Origin: Streptomyces albiflavescens
Lineage (GTDB): Bacteria; Actinomycetota; Actinomycetes; Streptomycetales; Streptomycetaceae
Direction: 5' to 3'
Assembly (NCBI RefSeq): GCF_014645835.1
Contig: NZ_BMMM01000012.1
Location: 27,496-87,499, forward strand
DNA length: 60,004 nt
The notes below the pieces were generated by a model. The model was not told the DNA's origin and searched no databases. It saw nothing but the letters and a program-made list of their open reading frames with translations. Below, piece by piece: positions 1 to 7,551 of the stretch (the first letter of the stretch is position 1; the number at the start of each line of letters is the position of its first letter). Position numbers and translations under genes: made by a program.

Positions 1-22
1 CCCCCCCCCGCCCCCGGGGTGC

Positions 23-655
23 TTAGTAGCACTCCTTGACGCCCTTGGACAGCGACATCTTCAGGCCGCTGAGCTTGAACGTACCGGCGGTGGTCGCCCA
101 CGCCGTCTGCTTGACATCGGTCAGGTCGGCCGAGTCGGCCTGCTGAGCGAACCCGTACGGGTTGGCCGCGTCACCCTTGCCGATGCCCGGACCCTTGCTG
201 GCGTCCTTGGCCGCAACACCGATGTCGATGTTGTGGAACGTCGCGTTGGCCTCGAGGTCCTCGACGTCGATGTACAGGTTCTCGGCCTGGACCGGCGTGC
301 CACCGCCGCCCGCCTTCAGGATCAGGCTGACTGATCCGAGCAGCGGGATGTCCGGGGTGACCACCGACTGGCACATGTTGGTGATCGACGCGTTCTTGAA
401 CGCCGAGACCGCGACGGGGTGAGCCGTCTTCTTTCCGTCGAGGGTGTACCCCGAGTCGATGGCTCCGTACTGCGAGAAGCCTTCGCCGTGGAGCGAGTCC
501 GCCGTCACCTTGAACGACTGACCCGACACACTGAACGACGCGGCGAGAGCGCCCTGCGCGAGGGCGACACCTATCGCTGCCGTGGCGGCCACGCTGGGCA
601 CCATCACGACCGCGAACCGCTTCCATCTGGTCCCGCCACGCACCTGGGACTCCAT
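23..655 (-). CDS. DUF6230 family secreted or membrane-anchored protein
   Basis: The product is 210 aa. The ATG at 655 is chosen because a strong ribosome site (GAAGGAGG) lies just upstream; an upstream in-frame start at 679 has no such site. A basic N-terminus (RWKR) is followed by a hydrophobic segment at about residues 13-35, consistent with a signal peptide or single membrane anchor. The rest is Gly/Ala/Asp-rich with no catalytic motif I can see. It resembles the Streptomyces family now called DUF6230, sometimes labelled cholesterol esterase without support. DUF6230 genes are usually followed by a DUF6114 membrane-protein gene; here that position is beyond the window edge. Function is unknown. 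Confidence 0.75.
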   Translation of the reverse strand: MESQVRGGTRWKRFAVVMVPSVAATAAIGVALAQGALAASFSVSGQSFKVTADSLHGEGFSQYGAIDSGYTLDGKKTAHPVAVSAFKNASITNMCQSVVTPDIPLLGSVSLILKAGGGGTPVQAENLYIDVEDLEANATFHNIDIGVAAKDASKGPGIGKGDAANPYGFAQQADSADLTDVKQTAWATTAGTFKLSGLKMSLSKGVKECY

Positions 656-1276
656 ATTTCCTCCTTCTCGGACGTACATCTCCTGGCCCTGACTGCCCCA
701 TGTCGGCGGCTCAGCCGGGCAGGGATGGGAGAAGTGCTACGTCCTCGGGAAGGAGAGCGCCCGATCTCGGAGGCGCGAACAGCGCCCGAATCACCGGCGA
801 TCACCCCCGAGCGACAACCACTGGTCGCGCCTGACACACATCACGCACAACCCTGCTGGACAGGCTCTGCCGAACGGCAAAGACCCCCCTGCCCAAGAGA
901 CGGCGCCACTGCCGCCGCCTCTACTCGGTGGGGACCCAGAAAACCCCTTGACCCGATTGGTTGTCGGGGTGGGGGAATGGACCGAGCGTCGCCGATCGTG
1001 GTGCATTCTCGCCGCCCGCACAAGGGGGTTCGTTACTCGCTAGTAACGGCCGGATAACCGAACAACGACCCGTCGGTATCGGTCGGCGACACAGGGTGGC
1101 CTCAGGCCGGGTGGCAGAACGGTTGATTAGCGGACGAAATCCGACAGATCAAGGCCCCTGACTTACTCCAAGTAACAGCGGCCGCGTTTACCAAGATTTG
1201 GTAAAGCGCGGCCACGTGTCGCTCTCTCGGCCAATCTTTCACCTGGGCATCACAAGCCCCGGTGTTTAGGGACAGG
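656..1276. promoter_or_regulatory. Intergenic region with three inverted repeats upstream of the DUF6230 gene
   Basis: This gap of about 620 bases has no convincing gene; plus-strand open frames here lack coding character. It contains GTTACT-N4-AGTAAC at 1032-1047, TTACT-N3-AGTAA at 1163-1175, and a long inverted repeat at 1180-1213 (GGCCGCG/TTTACCAA arms, three-base loop GAT, one bulged G). The first two share the TTACT...AGTAA core and look like operators for the DUF6230 gene. The third could be an operator or the terminator of the thioredoxin-type gene that ends at 1277. Confidence 0.5.
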
Positions 1277-2254
1277 TCAGAACAGGGCCCTGGCCAGTGC
1301 CCGGCGCGCCGCGATCACCCGCGGATCGTCGGCACCGACCACCTCGAAGAGCTCGAGCAGCCGCAGCCGTACGGCGTCACGGTCATCACCCGCCGTGCGA
1401 CGCACCGTGTCGATGAGCCGCCCGAACGCGTCTTCGACATGCCCGCCCACCAGGTCCAGGTCGGCGGCGGTGATCTGTGCCTCTGCGTCACCGGGCTTGT
1501 CGGCGGCGTCCTTACGCGCCTGCTGCGGGTCGACGCTCTGCACGCGCTGGAGCAACTCGGCCTGGGCGAGGCCCAGTTTGGCCTCCGTGTTGCCCGGGTC
1601 GTCACTCAGGACGTTCTTGTACGCCTGGATGGCACCGCCCAAGTCGCCCGCGTCCAGGGCCTGCACGGCGGCCTCGAGGAGCGCGTCGTACGGGCCGGCC
1701 GGCACCTCGGGCGCCTCCGGGGCGCTGCCGGGCTCGGCGTCCGCGTCGACGGTCAGGCCGGTGAGGCCGAAGCGCTGCTCGGCCACCTGGACGAGCTGGT
1801 CGAGGGTGCCGCGGATCTGCGCCTCGCCGGCCGCACCCTGGAAGAGCGGCAGCGCCTGCCCGGCGACCACCGCGAAGACGGCCGGGATCCCCTGGATCCC
1901 GAACTGCTGCATCAGCATCTGATTGGCGTCGACGTCGACCTTGGCGAGGACGAAGCGCCCGTTGTACTCGACGGCCAGCCGCTCCAGCACGGGGCTCAGC
2001 TGCTTGCAGGGCTCGCACCACTCGGCCCAGAAGTCGATGACGACCGGCACCTCGGTGGAGCGCTGCAGGACGTCACGCTCGAACCCCGCCTCGTCGACGT
2101 CGATGACGAGACTGGCGGGTGACACGGCCCCGCCCCCACCGCCCTGCCTGGCCGCTTCGGCGCGTGCCTGCTCCGCCTTCGCCTTGGCCTCCTGGGCCGC
2201 CTTCACCGCGGCGAGGTCGACGACTCCGCTCATGGACATGTTCCGTGGCTGCAT
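1277..2254 (-). CDS. Thioredoxin-domain protein with C-terminal TPR region (YbbN/CnoX-like)
   Basis: The product is 325 aa. The ATG at 2254 follows a GGGGGAGG ribosome site. After a charged Ala/Glu/Lys-rich N-terminus (about residues 12-40) comes a thioredoxin fold with the active-site motif WCEPCKQ. The C-terminal third has helical TPR-like repeats (for example AVQALDAGDLGGAIQAYKNV), so the domain order matches YbbN/CnoX co-chaperones, which protect or hold client proteins under oxidative or chlorine stress. Unlike E. coli YbbN, both cysteines of the CxxC motif are present, so redox activity is plausible. It is divergent from the TetR gene across a gap of about 245 bp. Confidence 0.8.
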   Translation of the reverse strand: MQPRNMSMSGVVDLAAVKAAQEAKAKAEQARAEAARQGGGGGAVSPASLVIDVDEAGFERDVLQRSTEVPVVIDFWAEWCEPCKQLSPVLERLAVEYNGRFVLAKVDVDANQMLMQQFGIQGIPAVFAVVAGQALPLFQGAAGEAQIRGTLDQLVQVAEQRFGLTGLTVDADAEPGSAPEAPEVPAGPYDALLEAAVQALDAGDLGGAIQAYKNVLSDDPGNTEAKLGLAQAELLQRVQSVDPQQARKDAADKPGDAEAQITAADLDLVGGHVEDAFGRLIDTVRRTAGDDRDAVRLRLLELFEVVGADDPRVIAARRALARALF

Positions 2255-2399
2255 GAGTACATCCTCCCCCTTCTGTGCGCGCGCGTGAAAAGCGTTCCGA
2301 AAGCCAGGCGTTTTACGACTTGATACGTGATGCTCGGCGCCGGGTCCCCACCTGGCGCCAGTGGTTGTCGCTCGCACACGATCGCGGTGCACGAGCTTT

Positions 2400-2416
2400 C
2401 GCTACGCGTCGTAGCG
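2400..2416. promoter_or_regulatory. Inverted repeat, probable TetR autoregulatory operator
   Basis: CGCTACG-CGT-CGTAGCG is a perfect inverted repeat with 7-bp arms and a three-base centre. It lies in the 245-bp divergent region between the thioredoxin/TPR gene and the TetR gene, about 85 bp before the TetR start. Size and symmetry fit a TetR dimer site. The assignment to this regulator is inferred from position. Confidence 0.5.
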
Positions 2417-2499
2417 TAACTGTCGGGAGACCTCTTCGTGGGCGATACCCCGGTGATCTCCCTCACGACTTCACAGAACGGCCGGATATGGTCACTGGC

Positions 2500-3126
2500 A
2501 TGCAAAGTCGCACTTCCGCCCCCCGCACGGGGCGCCCGCGCAGCGCAGCCGCGGACGCCGCGATCCTGGAGGCGACGCGCGCGGCGCTGGTCGAACTGGG
2601 CTGGTCCAAGCTGACGCTGGGAGACGTGGCGACCCGCGCCGGGGTCGCGAAGACCACGTTGTACCGCCGCTGGGCGGGCAAGAACGAACTCGTGGTGGAC
2701 GCCGTCGCCGTCCTCTTCGACGAGCTGGAACTCCCCGACCGGGGGAGCCTGGCGGCGGACATCGAGGGCGTCGTGCTCCAGTTCGCGGCGATCCTGGGCC
2801 GCCCGGAGGCCAAGACGGCGCTGATGGCCGTCGTGGCGGAATCCACCCGTGACGAGCCCCTGCGCGAGCGCATCCGTACGTCGATCGTCGACCGGCAGAA
2901 GCGCCTCGTCCTGGAGGGCCGCGCCCGCGCCACCGCCCGCGGTGAGCTTCCCCCGGAGTCCGACCCGGCCGCCGCCGCCCGGACCGCCGACCTGATCTTC
3001 GACATGGTCGCGGGTGCGGTGGTCCATCGCACCCTCGTCAGCGCGGAGCCCGCGGACGAGGAGTGGGTCCGCAGCTTCACCCGTGTACTGCTGCTGGGGC
3101 TGAAGGGGGCGACGGGGCAGGACTAG
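2500..3126 (+). CDS. TetR/AcrR family transcriptional regulator
   Basis: The product is 208 aa. It has an N-terminal TetR helix-turn-helix (about residues 17-63), with the typical LGDVATRAGVAKTTLYRRW segment, and a divergent C-terminal ligand domain of the TetR_C type. The start is uncertain: ATG at 2488 and ATG at 2500 are both in frame, neither with a strong ribosome site; 2500 is used because it gives the usual short Ser/Arg lead before GRPRS. It is convergent with icmA, and a palindrome at 2400-2416 precedes it. Ligand and targets are unknown. Confidence 0.85.
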   Translation: MQSRTSAPRTGRPRSAAADAAILEATRAALVELGWSKLTLGDVATRAGVAKTTLYRRWAGKNELVVDAVAVLFDELELPDRGSLAADIEGVVLQFAAILGRPEAKTALMAVVAESTRDEPLRERIRTSIVDRQKRLVLEGRARATARGELPPESDPAAAARTADLIFDMVAGAVVHRTLVSAEPADEEWVRSFTRVLLLGLKGATGQD

Positions 3127-3127
3127 T

Positions 3128-3236
3128 ACGCGCGGTTCCCCGGACCCCTTCAGGGGCGCGGGAAACCGCGCGGGCGGGGTCCGGGGCGGAGCCCCGGGTC
3201 GGGACGGGCAGGGGGCGGAGGGGGCGAAGAAACCCC
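3128..3236. terminator. GC-rich hairpin block between convergent TetR and icmA genes
   Basis: Three modules follow one another: a hairpin with GCGCGGTTCCCC/GGGAAACCGCGC-type arms (about 3130-3170), a GGTCCGGGGC/GCCCCGGGTC-type hairpin, and a GGGACGGGCAG...GGAGGGGGCGA stretch ending at the icmA stop. It can terminate transcription from both sides. The same modules recur at 13616-13767, so this is also a dispersed intergenic repeat. Confidence 0.65.
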
Positions 3237-4937
3237 TCAGAAGCCCGCCGGCTCCGTGTACACCCCCCACTCGTCCCGGAGGGCATCGCAGATCTCGCCG
3301 AGCGTGGCCTCGGCCCGCACGGCGTCCAGCATGGGCGCGATCATGTTGGCCCCGTCCCGCGCGGCCGCCAGCATGGCGTCCAGAGCGGTCCGGACAGCCG
3401 CGTCGTCCCGCCCGGCCTTGCGCCCGCCGAGCACCCGCACCTGCTCCCGCTCGACCTCATGACTGACCCGCAGAATCTCCAGGTCGCCCGTCACCGAGCC
3501 ATGGTGGACATTGACGCCCACCACCCGCTTGTCGCCCTTCTCCAGCGACCGCTGGTACTGGAACGCGGACTCGGCGATCTCCCCGGTGAACCACCCGTCC
3601 TCGATCCCCCGCAGGATCCCGGAGGTGATCGGTCCGATCGGATGCTGCCCGTCGGGGTGCGCCCGCAGCCCCCGCTCCTTGATCTGCTCGAAGATCTTCT
3701 CCGCGTCGGCCTCGATCCGGTCGGTGAGCTGCTCGATGTACCAGGAACCACCCAGCGGGTCGGCCACGTTGGCGACCCCGGTCTCCTCCATCAGCACCTG
3801 CTGAGTGCGCAGGGCGATCTCCGCGGCCTGCTCGCTCGGCAGCGCCAGCGTCTCGTCCAGCGCGTTCGTGTGCAGGGAGTTCGTCCCGCCGAGTACCGCC
3901 GCCAGCGCCTCCACGGCCGTACGCACCACGTTGTTGTACGGCTGCTGAGCAGTCAGCGAGACACCCGCCGTCTGGGTGTGGAACCGCAGCCACTGCGCCT
4001 TCTCGGACGTGGCCCCGTAGACATCGCGCATCCAGCGGGCCCAAATCCGCCGCGCCGCCCGGAACTTGGCGATCTCCTCGAAGAAGTCGACATGCGCGTC
4101 GAAGAAGAAGGAGAGACCGGGGGCGAAGACATCGACGTCCAGTCCGCGCGACAGGCCGAGCTCCACGTACCCGAAGCCGTCCGCCAGCGTGTACGCCAAC
4201 TCCTGCGCGGCGGTGGCCCCCGCCTCGCGGATGTGGTAGCCGGAGACGGACAGCGGCTTGTACGCGGGGATCTTCGACGCGCAGTGCTCCATGAGGTCGC
4301 CGATGAGGCGGAGGTGCGGCTCGGGCTGGAAGAGCCACTCCTTCTGCGCGATGTACTCCTTGAAGATGTCGGTCTGGAGGGTGCCGTTGAGCACCGACGG
4401 ATCGACACCCTGCCGCTCGGCGGCCACCAGGTACATGCAGAAGACGGGGACGGCCGGACCACTGATGGTCATCGAGGTCGTCACGTCACCCAGCGGGATG
4501 TCCTTGAACAGGACCTCCATGTCGGCCGCCGAGTCGATCGCGACCCCGCAGTGCCCGACCTCGCCGAGCGAGCGCGGATCGTCGGAGTCGCGTCCCATGA
4601 GCGTGGGCATGTCGAAGGCCACCGACAGTCCCCCGCCTCCGTTGGCGAGGATCATCTTGTAGCGCTCGTTGGTCTGCTCGGCGTTGCCGAACCCGGCGAA
4701 CTGCCGGATGGTCCACGTACGCCCTCGGTAGCCGGTCGGATACAGGCCGCGGGTGAAGGGGTACTCGCCCGGCCAGCCGATCCGCTCGAAGCCCTCGTAC
4801 TCGTCTCCGGGCCGCGGCCCGTACACGGGCTCCACGGGGTCGCCGGAGAGCGTCGTGAAATCTGCCTCGCGCTTGCGCGAAGCGTCGTAGCGGGCCTGCC
4901 AGCGTCGGCGGCCTTCCTCGATGGCGTCAGCGTCCAT
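3237..4937 (-). CDS. icmA: Isobutyryl-CoA mutase, large (substrate-binding) subunit
   Basis: The product is 566 aa, the length known for IcmA. It forms the TIM-barrel catalytic part of a coenzyme-B12-dependent acyl-CoA mutase that interconverts isobutyryl-CoA and n-butyryl-CoA, linking valine and butyrate carbon. Two residues decide substrate choice in this family, and both are of the isobutyryl type here: Phe80 (in IRQFAGF, Tyr in methylmalonyl-CoA mutase) and Gln198 (in YIAQKEW, Arg in methylmalonyl-CoA mutase). The C-terminal cobalamin-binding domain with its DxHxxG motif is absent, so a separate small subunit (IcmB) must be encoded elsewhere. The start is ATG after GAAGG; a palindrome lies 9 nt upstream. 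Confidence 0.93.
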   Translation of the reverse strand: MDADAIEEGRRRWQARYDASRKREADFTTLSGDPVEPVYGPRPGDEYEGFERIGWPGEYPFTRGLYPTGYRGRTWTIRQFAGFGNAEQTNERYKMILANGGGGLSVAFDMPTLMGRDSDDPRSLGEVGHCGVAIDSAADMEVLFKDIPLGDVTTSMTISGPAVPVFCMYLVAAERQGVDPSVLNGTLQTDIFKEYIAQKEWLFQPEPHLRLIGDLMEHCASKIPAYKPLSVSGYHIREAGATAAQELAYTLADGFGYVELGLSRGLDVDVFAPGLSFFFDAHVDFFEEIAKFRAARRIWARWMRDVYGATSEKAQWLRFHTQTAGVSLTAQQPYNNVVRTAVEALAAVLGGTNSLHTNALDETLALPSEQAAEIALRTQQVLMEETGVANVADPLGGSWYIEQLTDRIEADAEKIFEQIKERGLRAHPDGQHPIGPITSGILRGIEDGWFTGEIAESAFQYQRSLEKGDKRVVGVNVHHGSVTGDLEILRVSHEVEREQVRVLGGRKAGRDDAAVRTALDAMLAAARDGANMIAPMLDAVRAEATLGEICDALRDEWGVYTEPAGF

Positions 4938-4946
4938 ACCTTCGAA

Positions 4947-4968
4947 TTTACTAGGACGTCCTAGTAAA
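4947..4968. promoter_or_regulatory. Perfect 22-bp palindrome in the icmA leader
   Basis: The arm TTTACTAGGAC is followed directly by its exact reverse complement. The site begins 10 bases before the icmA ATG, next to the ribosome site, and fits a TetR-type repressor operator of the ACTAGG...CCTAGT kind. It shares the TTACT...AGTAA ends with the repeats at 1032 and 1163. The regulator is not identified. Confidence 0.65.
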
Positions 4969-5012
4969 TGTCGATGGGACACCGCCGTACGTTGCCCGCA
5001 CGGCGGTGGAAG

Positions 5013-5351
5013 TTATGCCTTCGCGACCGCGGGAGAGTCGTCCGCGACCTTGGACTCCAGCTCGTGGGAGACCTTGCGCTCCACGAAGAAGGCGGCCGTG
5101 GGGATCGTCCCGGCGAGCAGCACCCACAGCTGCTTGCCGACCGGCCACTTCGCCTTGGAGCCCAGGTCGAAGGCGAAGACCAGGTAGACGACGTACAGCC
5201 AGCCGTGCGCGATACCGACGACGCGGGTGAAGTCCGCGGCACCGTCCATGTCGAGCACGTACTTGGCGATCACGCCGAGGGTCAGCAGGACCAGCAGCAC
5301 ACCGGTGACGTAGGCCATCACGCGGTACCTGGTCAGCACGCTCTTCTTCAT
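5013..5351 (-). CDS. DUF3817 domain membrane protein
   Basis: The product is 112 aa with three predicted membrane helices (about residues 10-30, 42-62 and 72-90) and a charged tail. The mix of HGWLYVVYLVFAFDL, then AKWP, then a PTAAFFVERKVSHE-type end is characteristic of DUF3817. The start is ATG at 5351 with no clear ribosome site, so an upstream start is possible. It lies upstream of icmA on the same strand, but the palindrome between them suggests separate control. A second member of the family is at 8960. Function is unknown. Confidence 0.8.
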   Translation of the reverse strand: MKKSVLTRYRVMAYVTGVLLVLLTLGVIAKYVLDMDGAADFTRVVGIAHGWLYVVYLVFAFDLGSKAKWPVGKQLWVLLAGTIPTAAFFVERKVSHELESKVADDSPAVAKA

Positions 5352-5400
5352 GGGGACGAGCGTAACGACCCCATTTGCGCGATCTTCGCGCGCCCCCACT

Positions 5401-5478
5401 CGTCCTCGGACACCCACCCTGGGAGCGAGGCCCTACTCGTCCTCGGACACCCGCCCTCGGAGCGAGGCCCTACTCGTC
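5401..5478. repeat. 37-bp tandem duplication covering the MarR stop codon
   Basis: A 37-bp unit starting CGTCCTCGGACACCC occurs at 5401-5437 and 5438-5474 with two mismatches, and the first bases of a third copy run into the MarR coding end. Read on the minus strand, the last codons GAG GAC GAG TAG are repeated downstream of the real stop. Confidence 0.75.
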
Positions 5479-5979
5479 CTCGAAGTCCCGCGCGGCGACC
5501 CGCAGCGGCCGCAGCATCGCGAAGATCTCCGCGCACTCCTCCTCGTCGTACGCCCCGAGCCCGAAATCCATGGCCATCAGGTCGCGGGTGGCCGCGTCGC
5601 AGACCTCGCGGCCCTTCTCGGTGATGGAGGCGAGTGTGCCGCGCCCGTCGTTGGGGTTGGGCCGCTTGTCGACGAGCCCGGACCTCACCAGCCGGTCCAC
5701 GGTGTTCGTGACGGACGTGGGGTGCACCATGAGCCGCTCGCCGATCTTGGACATCGGGAGCTCGCCGGCCTTGGAGAAGGTGAGCAGCACCAGTGCCTCG
5801 TAGCGCGCGAAAGTCAGTCCGTACGGCTTGACGACCGCATCCACCTCGGCGAGCAGGATCTGGTGTGCGCGCATGATCGATGTGATCGCGGCCATGGACG
5901 GTACGGATCCCCAGCGCTGCTTCCAGTGTTCGTCGGCGCGGGCGATGGGATCGAAGGCAAGGCTGAGCGGCTTCGGCAC
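5470..5979 (-). CDS. MarR family transcriptional regulator
   Basis: The product is 169 aa with a GTG start. It has a winged-helix MarR core (about residues 55-125), including the recognition segment MVHPTSVTNTVDRLVRSG and the wing DGRGTLASITEKG. The N-terminus carries about 35 extra residues before the usual MarR start. It lies 10 bp downstream of the MFS gene on the same strand, so the two are probably co-transcribed, and the transporter is a possible target. The 3' end is tandemly duplicated downstream. Confidence 0.85.
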   Translation of the reverse strand: MPKPLSLAFDPIARADEHWKQRWGSVPSMAAITSIMRAHQILLAEVDAVVKPYGLTFARYEALVLLTFSKAGELPMSKIGERLMVHPTSVTNTVDRLVRSGLVDKRPNPNDGRGTLASITEKGREVCDAATRDLMAMDFGLGAYDEEECAEIFAMLRPLRVAARDFEDE

Positions 5980-5989
5980 GCCAAAGACC

Positions 5990-7459
5990 TTACCGGCCGG
6001 TCACATCATGGTCAGCCCCGTCTCGCGTTTCGGTCGCCCGCCCCGGCGCGAGGGGGATTCCGCCCCCTCCGGCACCGGTCGCGACTCCCCTGTCCACCCT
6101 CCGCACGACCCCCTTTCCCGCGCACCGCGCCGCCGCCGATTCCGCTCGTCGCGCCTCCACCGCCAGCAGGACGCAGCAGACGGTGCCCAGCACACCCGCG
6201 CCCGCGACGGCAGCCCGCACCCCGGCGAACTCCGCGGCCACCCCCGCCAGCGCCATCCCCAGCCCCTGGACGGTCATCAGCCCCGCCGTGTTCAGGGTCA
6301 TGGCCCGCCCCCGCAGCTCCTCCGGAACGGCCCGCACGAACCACTGGTCGAGGCCGAGCGTGTACGCCGACCCGGCGCCCGCGAGCAGCAGCAGGACCAG
6401 CGACCAGCCGAGTCCGGGCCGTAGGGCGTAGCCCACGTAGGGAAGGAGGGTGACGCAGACGAGCGGGAGGACGAGCCGGGTGCGGATGGCCGGGCGCAGC
6501 CTCGCCCCCGCGTACAACTCCCCCGCGATCGTGCCGACCGGCAGCGCACACATCAGCAGGCCGAGCCCGGCCGGCCCGGCGCCCAGCCCGTCGGCGTACG
6601 GAGCGGCCAGCGCCTCCGGCGCCACGGCGAACATCGGCGGCACCCAGAACAGCAGGAGCAGCGCACGCACGCGCCGGTCGGCGAGCACGAGCCGGGTGCC
6701 GCGCAGCGAGTCCCGCACCAGGGCCCCCGCCTGCCGGTCCCGGGCCGGCCGCCGCCGGGTGCCGAGACGCAGCAGTGCGGCGGACGCCAGGAACGTGCAC
6801 ACGGTGACGACGAGGGCGTGCCGCGGCGTGACGACGGTCAGCAGCAGGCCGCCGGCCGCGAAACCGGTGAGCAGCGCGCTCTGCGAGACGATCCGCAGCA
6901 GGGAACGGCCGAGTACGAACAAGTCTCCGTCGCCGAGCACGTCGGCGAGGGTCGCCGTCCGTGTGCCCTGGAAGACCGGTGAGACCACGGCGAGGGCGCA
7001 CCTCATCGCGAGCAGTACGGCCGTGGGCGCGCCCGGCGTCACCATCACGGCCACGCACCCCGCGCACACCAGGTCGCACACCACCAGCACCCGCCGGGCC
7101 GGGAAACGGTCGGCGACGCCCGCGAGCAGGGTTCCGCCGACGAGGTACGGCAGGAAGCCGAGCGCGAAGGTGAGGGAGCTCAGCAACGGGGAGCCGGTCA
7201 GGTCGTAGACCAGGACCGACAGGGCGATCTCGCTGACCACCAGCCCGAGCAGCGACAGGGCGTGCGCGGCGAAGACGGCCCTGAACTCCCGTACGGCGAA
7301 GACGCGGCCGTAGCCCGTGACGTCGGGGGCGGCGTCCGCGGCGCGCGGCGCCGGGGTGCCCGCCGGCCCTGTTCCCTCTGTGTCCTGCGCTTCTGTGTCC
7401 TGCGCTTCTGTGTCCTGCGCTTCTGTGTCCTGCGCCTCTGTGTCCTGTGCTTCCCGCAT
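5990..7459 (-). CDS. MFS transporter with N-terminal pentapeptide repeat
   Basis: The product is 489 aa with about 12 hydrophobic segments, and fits the major facilitator superfamily (drug efflux or permease type). Residues 3-27 are five copies of EAQDT encoded by near-identical 15-bp DNA repeats. The membrane part begins near residue 55 (FAVREFRAVFAAHALSLLG). The substrate cannot be read from the sequence. It is divergent from an ArsR-type regulator 92 bp away, which probably controls it, and is followed 10 bp later by a MarR gene. The start at 7459 has no strong ribosome site, so the repeat region could be partly untranslated. Confidence 0.8.
   Translation of the reverse strand: MREAQDTEAQDTEAQDTEAQDTEAQDTEGTGPAGTPAPRAADAAPDVTGYGRVFAVREFRAVFAAHALSLLGLVVSEIALSVLVYDLTGSPLLSSLTFALGFLPYLVGGTLLAGVADRFPARRVLVVCDLVCAGCVAVMVTPGAPTAVLLAMRCALAVVSPVFQGTRTATLADVLGDGDLFVLGRSLLRIVSQSALLTGFAAGGLLLTVVTPRHALVVTVCTFLASAALLRLGTRRRPARDRQAGALVRDSLRGTRLVLADRRVRALLLLFWVPPMFAVAPEALAAPYADGLGAGPAGLGLLMCALPVGTIAGELYAGARLRPAIRTRLVLPLVCVTLLPYVGYALRPGLGWSLVLLLLAGAGSAYTLGLDQWFVRAVPEELRGRAMTLNTAGLMTVQGLGMALAGVAAEFAGVRAAVAGAGVLGTVCCVLLAVEARRAESAAARCAGKGVVRRVDRGVATGAGGGGIPLAPGRATETRDGADHDVTGR
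7381..7455. repeat. 15-bp tandem repeat inside the MFS gene
   Basis: About five copies of a 15-bp unit (plus strand TGTGTCCTGCGCTTC) encode EAQDT. The last two copies differ by single bases. Copy number can change without shifting the frame. Confidence 0.8.
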
Positions 7460-7551
7460 GGGCAGCAGCGTGCCCGCCCGCCGACGGGACCCGTAGAGTT
7501 TCGGTCTCAGCCGAATCTTCCGGACCGTCGAAGCCCAGCGTGGGAGGCGCC

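Noticed and set aside
1..22. Homopolymer C run at the window edge as a functional element
   Set aside because: Too short and cut by the window boundary to interpret; it may be part of a terminator beyond the edge.
419..1057. Open frame on the plus strand over the DUF6230 upstream region
   Set aside because: Arg/Pro/Gly-rich translation without a known domain, overlapping a well-supported minus-strand gene and its promoter; typical of high-GC shadow frames.
3237..4937. Methylmalonyl-CoA mutase as the identity of the mutase gene
   Set aside because: Both substrate-determining residues are of the isobutyryl type, and the cobalamin domain is missing.
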